Shown here in pieces: positions 5,100 to 6,815 of a stretch of DNA of 6,815 nt. The stretch covers positions 1 through 6,815 of the forward strand of contig SXNB01000224.1 of assembly GCA_005777205.1 (NCBI GenBank), read 5' to 3'. Numbering within the stretch: position 1 is the first letter of the stretch; every line of letters begins with the position of its first letter. Below the pieces are notes generated by a model, which searched no databases, was not told where the DNA came from, and saw only the letters and a program-made list of their open reading frames with translations. Origin of the DNA: Burkholderiales bacterium (GTDB lineage: Bacteria > Pseudomonadota > Gammaproteobacteria > Burkholderiales > SG8-39). Position numbers and translations under genes: made by a program.

Positions 5100-5480
5100 A
5101 TGTCCGATCAGATCCTCACCGTCGCCGATGTCGCCACACGCCTGCGCGTGTCGCGGTCCTTCGTGTACGCCGAGATCCAGGCCCAGCGGCTGGCTCACCA
5201 GGCGCTGGGCCGTGACGGCGGCCCGCCGTATCGCATCACAGAACAGCAATACCAGGCCTACCTGGAACGCACGCAGAAAAGGGAACAGCCATGTCCATCC
5301 GAGCACTTTCCAACGGCCGATTCCAGGCTGACTTTGCAGACGCCAAGCGAAATATCCCGCGCACTAAACGCACTTTCGACACGCGCAAGGAAGCCAAGGA
5401 ATGGCTCGACGCGGCGAAGCAAGAAAGCCGCCGCCGTCTCCTCGGTCTTCGACCCCAGCGCGTCTTCGGCGAAGCACTAG
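5100..5480 (+). CDS. xis: Excisionase / MerR-like winged-helix DNA-binding protein
   Basis: 126 aa as written. Residues 4-56 form a classic HTH-17 (MerR-like) excisionase domain: ILTVADVATRLRVSRSFVYAEI, a turn, then PPYRITEQQYQAYLER as the wing and closing helix. Excisionases of this type bind att arm sites and turn the integrase towards excision. The position directly before int supports the role. The reading frame continues 190 nt into int; residues 65-126 (Ser/Arg/Ala-rich, low complexity) are translated out of frame with the integrase and may be a passive result of the lack of a stop in GC-rich DNA. No Shine-Dalgarno sequence precedes the ATG, so leaderless translation is suspected. A DNA-binding regulator of the early operon is an alternative. 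Confidence 0.75.
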   Translation: MSDQILTVADVATRLRVSRSFVYAEIQAQRLAHQALGRDGGPPYRITEQQYQAYLERTQKREQPCPSEHFPTADSRLTLQTPSEISRALNALSTRARKPRNGSTRRSKKAAAVSSVFDPSASSAKH

Positions 5481-6715
5481 CCAAGTACCTGAAGGACCTG
5501 GAAGACACCAGCGGCGGCGATGACGCGGCCGCGCGCCAGGCCGGGCATGCAGAAGCGCTGCGCTGGCCCTTCCCGTTCGAGCGCCGATGGGCGCACCTGG
5601 AGCTGGTCCCGCTGGAGGATGTCATCCCCGCCTTCAACGCCTGGCTGACCGATCTCCGCGCAGTCCGTGCCAGGCGCTACATCGGGAACAAGGTGTACCA
5701 CCTTCGACAGGAGAACGGCGAGGATGTCTGGTATCTCCAGCCACACCCGGAATCAGCAACGCCGCCGCCGATCCGCGCACGCGTGACGGATGCTGTTCTG
5801 CTGCGAAAGCTGAACCGAAACGACCCATTCGCGGCCGCCGTGAACGCGCAGGGCAAGGAGCCCTTCACGGCCGAGCAGATTGCCGCCGCCCTGCCCGGCT
5901 ACACCCTGCGGCGCGCCAGACAGCGCCTCAATCGCGCCGTAACGCGCGGCTTGCTGTCCCGGGATGCCCAGGGCTCATTCCGTGCGCTGAAGGCCCTGGA
6001 GGGGCCGGCGCAGCGCGGCCGCGGCCCCTACGCCAACCAGACCCTCCGCGTGCGCCAGATCCTCGTCCGGGAGGTGCTGCAAGCGGCTTGGCGGCGCTGG
6101 GGCTGGCTGGAGCACGACATCGCCGGCAAGATCGAGCTGCTGCCGCTGCCGGAAGGCCGCGAAACCTGGCTCCTGCCAGAGCAGCTGGACCGCCTCACCG
6201 CGGCCGCCCCTGTCTGGCTGCGCCGCGCCGTCTGCGGCGCAGCCTGGATCGGCTGGCGCAAGTCCAACGTCCTACGGCTGGAGTGGAGCAACGTCATCTG
6301 GCCCGAGCGCGACGCCGACGGAAAGGTAATCCGCGCAGGCCTCTACTACGTGCCCGGCGCAGTCACCAAGAACAAGAAGCCGCTCGCGCAGCCCATGAGC
6401 GAGCGCGTCGAGGCCCTGTTCCGCGAATGCTGGGAGGATCGAAACGGCGACAGCGTCTTCCACAAGGACGGGAAATGCCTGGCCGACGTCAATTTCCGGA
6501 AGCTCTGGAAGCGCCTGCGCCGCGAAGCGGGCCTGCCGGCAGATCTTCGCTGGCACGACCTCCGTCACACCTGGGCCAGCCACCTCGCGATCGCCGGCGT
6601 CCCCGACCGCCAGATCCAGGAGGCGGGCGGCTGGCAATCACTCGCCATGGTCAAGAAGTACACGCACCTCAACGTCGAGCACCTGCAAGGTGTCGTCGAT
6701 GCGTACAAGGGCTGA
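5291..6715 (+). CDS. int: Tyrosine recombinase / phage integrase with inserted winged-helix-like domain
   Basis: 474 aa, longer than the usual 330-420 aa of phage integrases. ATG with GGGA at 5281-5284. Residues 1-50 are an arm-binding domain (GRFQADF, RTFDTRKEAKEWL). The core-binding domain starts at about 57 (VFGEALAKYLKDL) and appears split: residues about 130-240 are an insertion with a beta hairpin (KVYHLRQENG, VWYLQPHPE) and a winged-helix-like unit (FTAEQIAAALPGY and RLNRAVTRGLLSR, residues 192-224). The core-binding helices resume at about 247 (YANQTLRVRQIL). The catalytic domain is complete: Arg323 (GWRKSN), Lys360 (VTKNKK), His422 and Arg425 (HDLRH), Trp448 at the His/Trp position, and nucleophile Tyr457 (KKYTHL). 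It catalyses site-specific integration and excision between attP and attB. It is likely active; the insertion boundaries are by eye. Confidence 0.92.
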   Translation: MSIRALSNGRFQADFADAKRNIPRTKRTFDTRKEAKEWLDAAKQESRRRLLGLRPQRVFGEALAKYLKDLEDTSGGDDAAARQAGHAEALRWPFPFERRWAHLELVPLEDVIPAFNAWLTDLRAVRARRYIGNKVYHLRQENGEDVWYLQPHPESATPPPIRARVTDAVLLRKLNRNDPFAAAVNAQGKEPFTAEQIAAALPGYTLRRARQRLNRAVTRGLLSRDAQGSFRALKALEGPAQRGRGPYANQTLRVRQILVREVLQAAWRRWGWLEHDIAGKIELLPLPEGRETWLLPEQLDRLTAAAPVWLRRAVCGAAWIGWRKSNVLRLEWSNVIWPERDADGKVIRAGLYYVPGAVTKNKKPLAQPMSERVEALFRECWEDRNGDSVFHKDGKCLADVNFRKLWKRLRREAGLPADLRWHDLRHTWASHLAIAGVPDRQIQEAGGWQSLAMVKKYTHLNVEHLQGVVDAYKG

Positions 6716-6716
6716 A

Positions 6717-6735
6717 CGTCCCTGCGGCGTCCCTG
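6717..6735. repeat. Direct repeat of CGTCCCTG downstream of int
   Basis: CGTCCCTG occurs at 6717-6724 and 6728-6735, an 11-bp period (one helical turn), immediately after the int stop. Two looser copies of AGAA(A)CATC follow at about 6741-6764. Such short tandem direct repeats next to int are typical of arm-type integrase or Xis binding sites. Function is inferred from position only. Confidence 0.4.
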
Positions 6736-6764
6736 GCTGAAGAACATCAGCGCCAGAAACATCG

Positions 6765-6774
6765 CAAGTACTTG
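6765..6774. repeat. 10-bp perfect palindrome CAAGTACTTG
   Basis: CAAGTACTTG is its own reverse complement and lies in the intergenic DNA after int, in a locally AT-richer stretch. It could be a core-type or regulator site within attP/attL. Too short to be certain. Confidence 0.4.
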
Positions 6775-6815
6775 AATTAGATGGCTCCGTGAGTAGGACT
6801 CAAAGCCGAGGAAAA

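Larger units (their letters stand above)
6716..6815. other. Candidate attachment-site region downstream of int
   Basis: The last 100 bases have no convincing gene, are AT-richer than the rest and sit directly after int, where attP (or one att junction) is expected. They contain direct repeats (6717-6735), a palindrome (6765-6774) and an inverted repeat, TGAGT-AGG-ACTCA (6790-6802). The segment GGACTCAAA (6796-6804) resembles the anticodon region of a tRNA-Leu, a common integration target, but no tRNA fold can be closed here. The crossover core cannot be identified from this window alone. Confidence 0.35.

Noticed and set aside
5587..6780. 397-aa open frame overlapping the integrase
   Set aside because: It is a low-complexity Arg/Pro/Ala translation in a different frame of int, whose catalytic residues are all intact.
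6781..6815. Partial tRNA-Leu gene (GGACTCAAA anticodon-like segment)
   Set aside because: The flanking bases do not pair as an anticodon stem and no D- or T-arm is visible; kept only as a hint about the att site.
1..6815. CRISPR array, insertion sequence or toxin-antitoxin pair
   Set aside because: No spaced direct repeats, transposase motifs or recognisable toxin/antitoxin pairs were seen.

Overview
The window is a GC-rich, entirely plus-strand block of accessory DNA that reads as the early/lysogeny-proximal arm of a tailed temperate phage or a closely related integrative element. The high GC, strong GC bias at third codon positions and protein style suggest a Pseudomonadota host (beta- or gammaproteobacterial; Xanthomonadales or Burkholderiales are only guesses). 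No host chromosomal gene, rRNA or convincing tRNA is visible.

Layout. Positions 1-1115 hold the 3' part of a ParB/KorB-like gene whose start lies outside the window. Its C-terminus carries an extra domain resembling the winged-helix tail of P4/D5-type phage-plasmid primases. From 1118 to 2774 follow small accessory genes: two Cys-pair (zinc-ribbon-like) proteins, a 204-aa acidic protein, an 83-aa helical protein and a short reading frame with an awkward start. Position 2813 begins a stand-alone DEDDy-type 3'-5' exonuclease-like protein of 211 aa. It is coupled to a 159-aa phage protein, a four-Cys 88-aa protein, a 149-aa membrane protein, a 65-aa protein and a Lar-like restriction-alleviation zinc-ribbon protein (4828-5052). 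The right end is the integration module: a MerR/HTH-17-type excisionase (from 5100), a 474-aa tyrosine recombinase (5291-6715), and about 100 bp of repeat-rich DNA that is the natural place for an attachment site.

How it works together. The genes from 1118 to 5052 are packed with gaps of a few bases or ATGA overlaps, consistent with one early operon running towards int. ParB may act as a partition protein (phage-plasmid lifestyle) or as a KorB-like regulator. The exonuclease and the Cys-pair proteins fit DNA handling and host takeover, Lar-like proteins fit protection from restriction, and Xis/Int move the element in and out of the chromosome. A possible separate, leaderless promoter directly in front of xis would let the integration module be expressed apart from the early operon.

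The least ordinary points are the ParB-primase-tail fusion, a perfect 9-bp-arm inverted repeat inside the parB-like gene, the roughly 110-aa winged-helix insertion in the integrase core-binding domain, the 190-nt overlap of xis into int, the apparently leaderless xis start, and a reading frame at 2566-2774 that lacks a normal start codon for its best-looking part.
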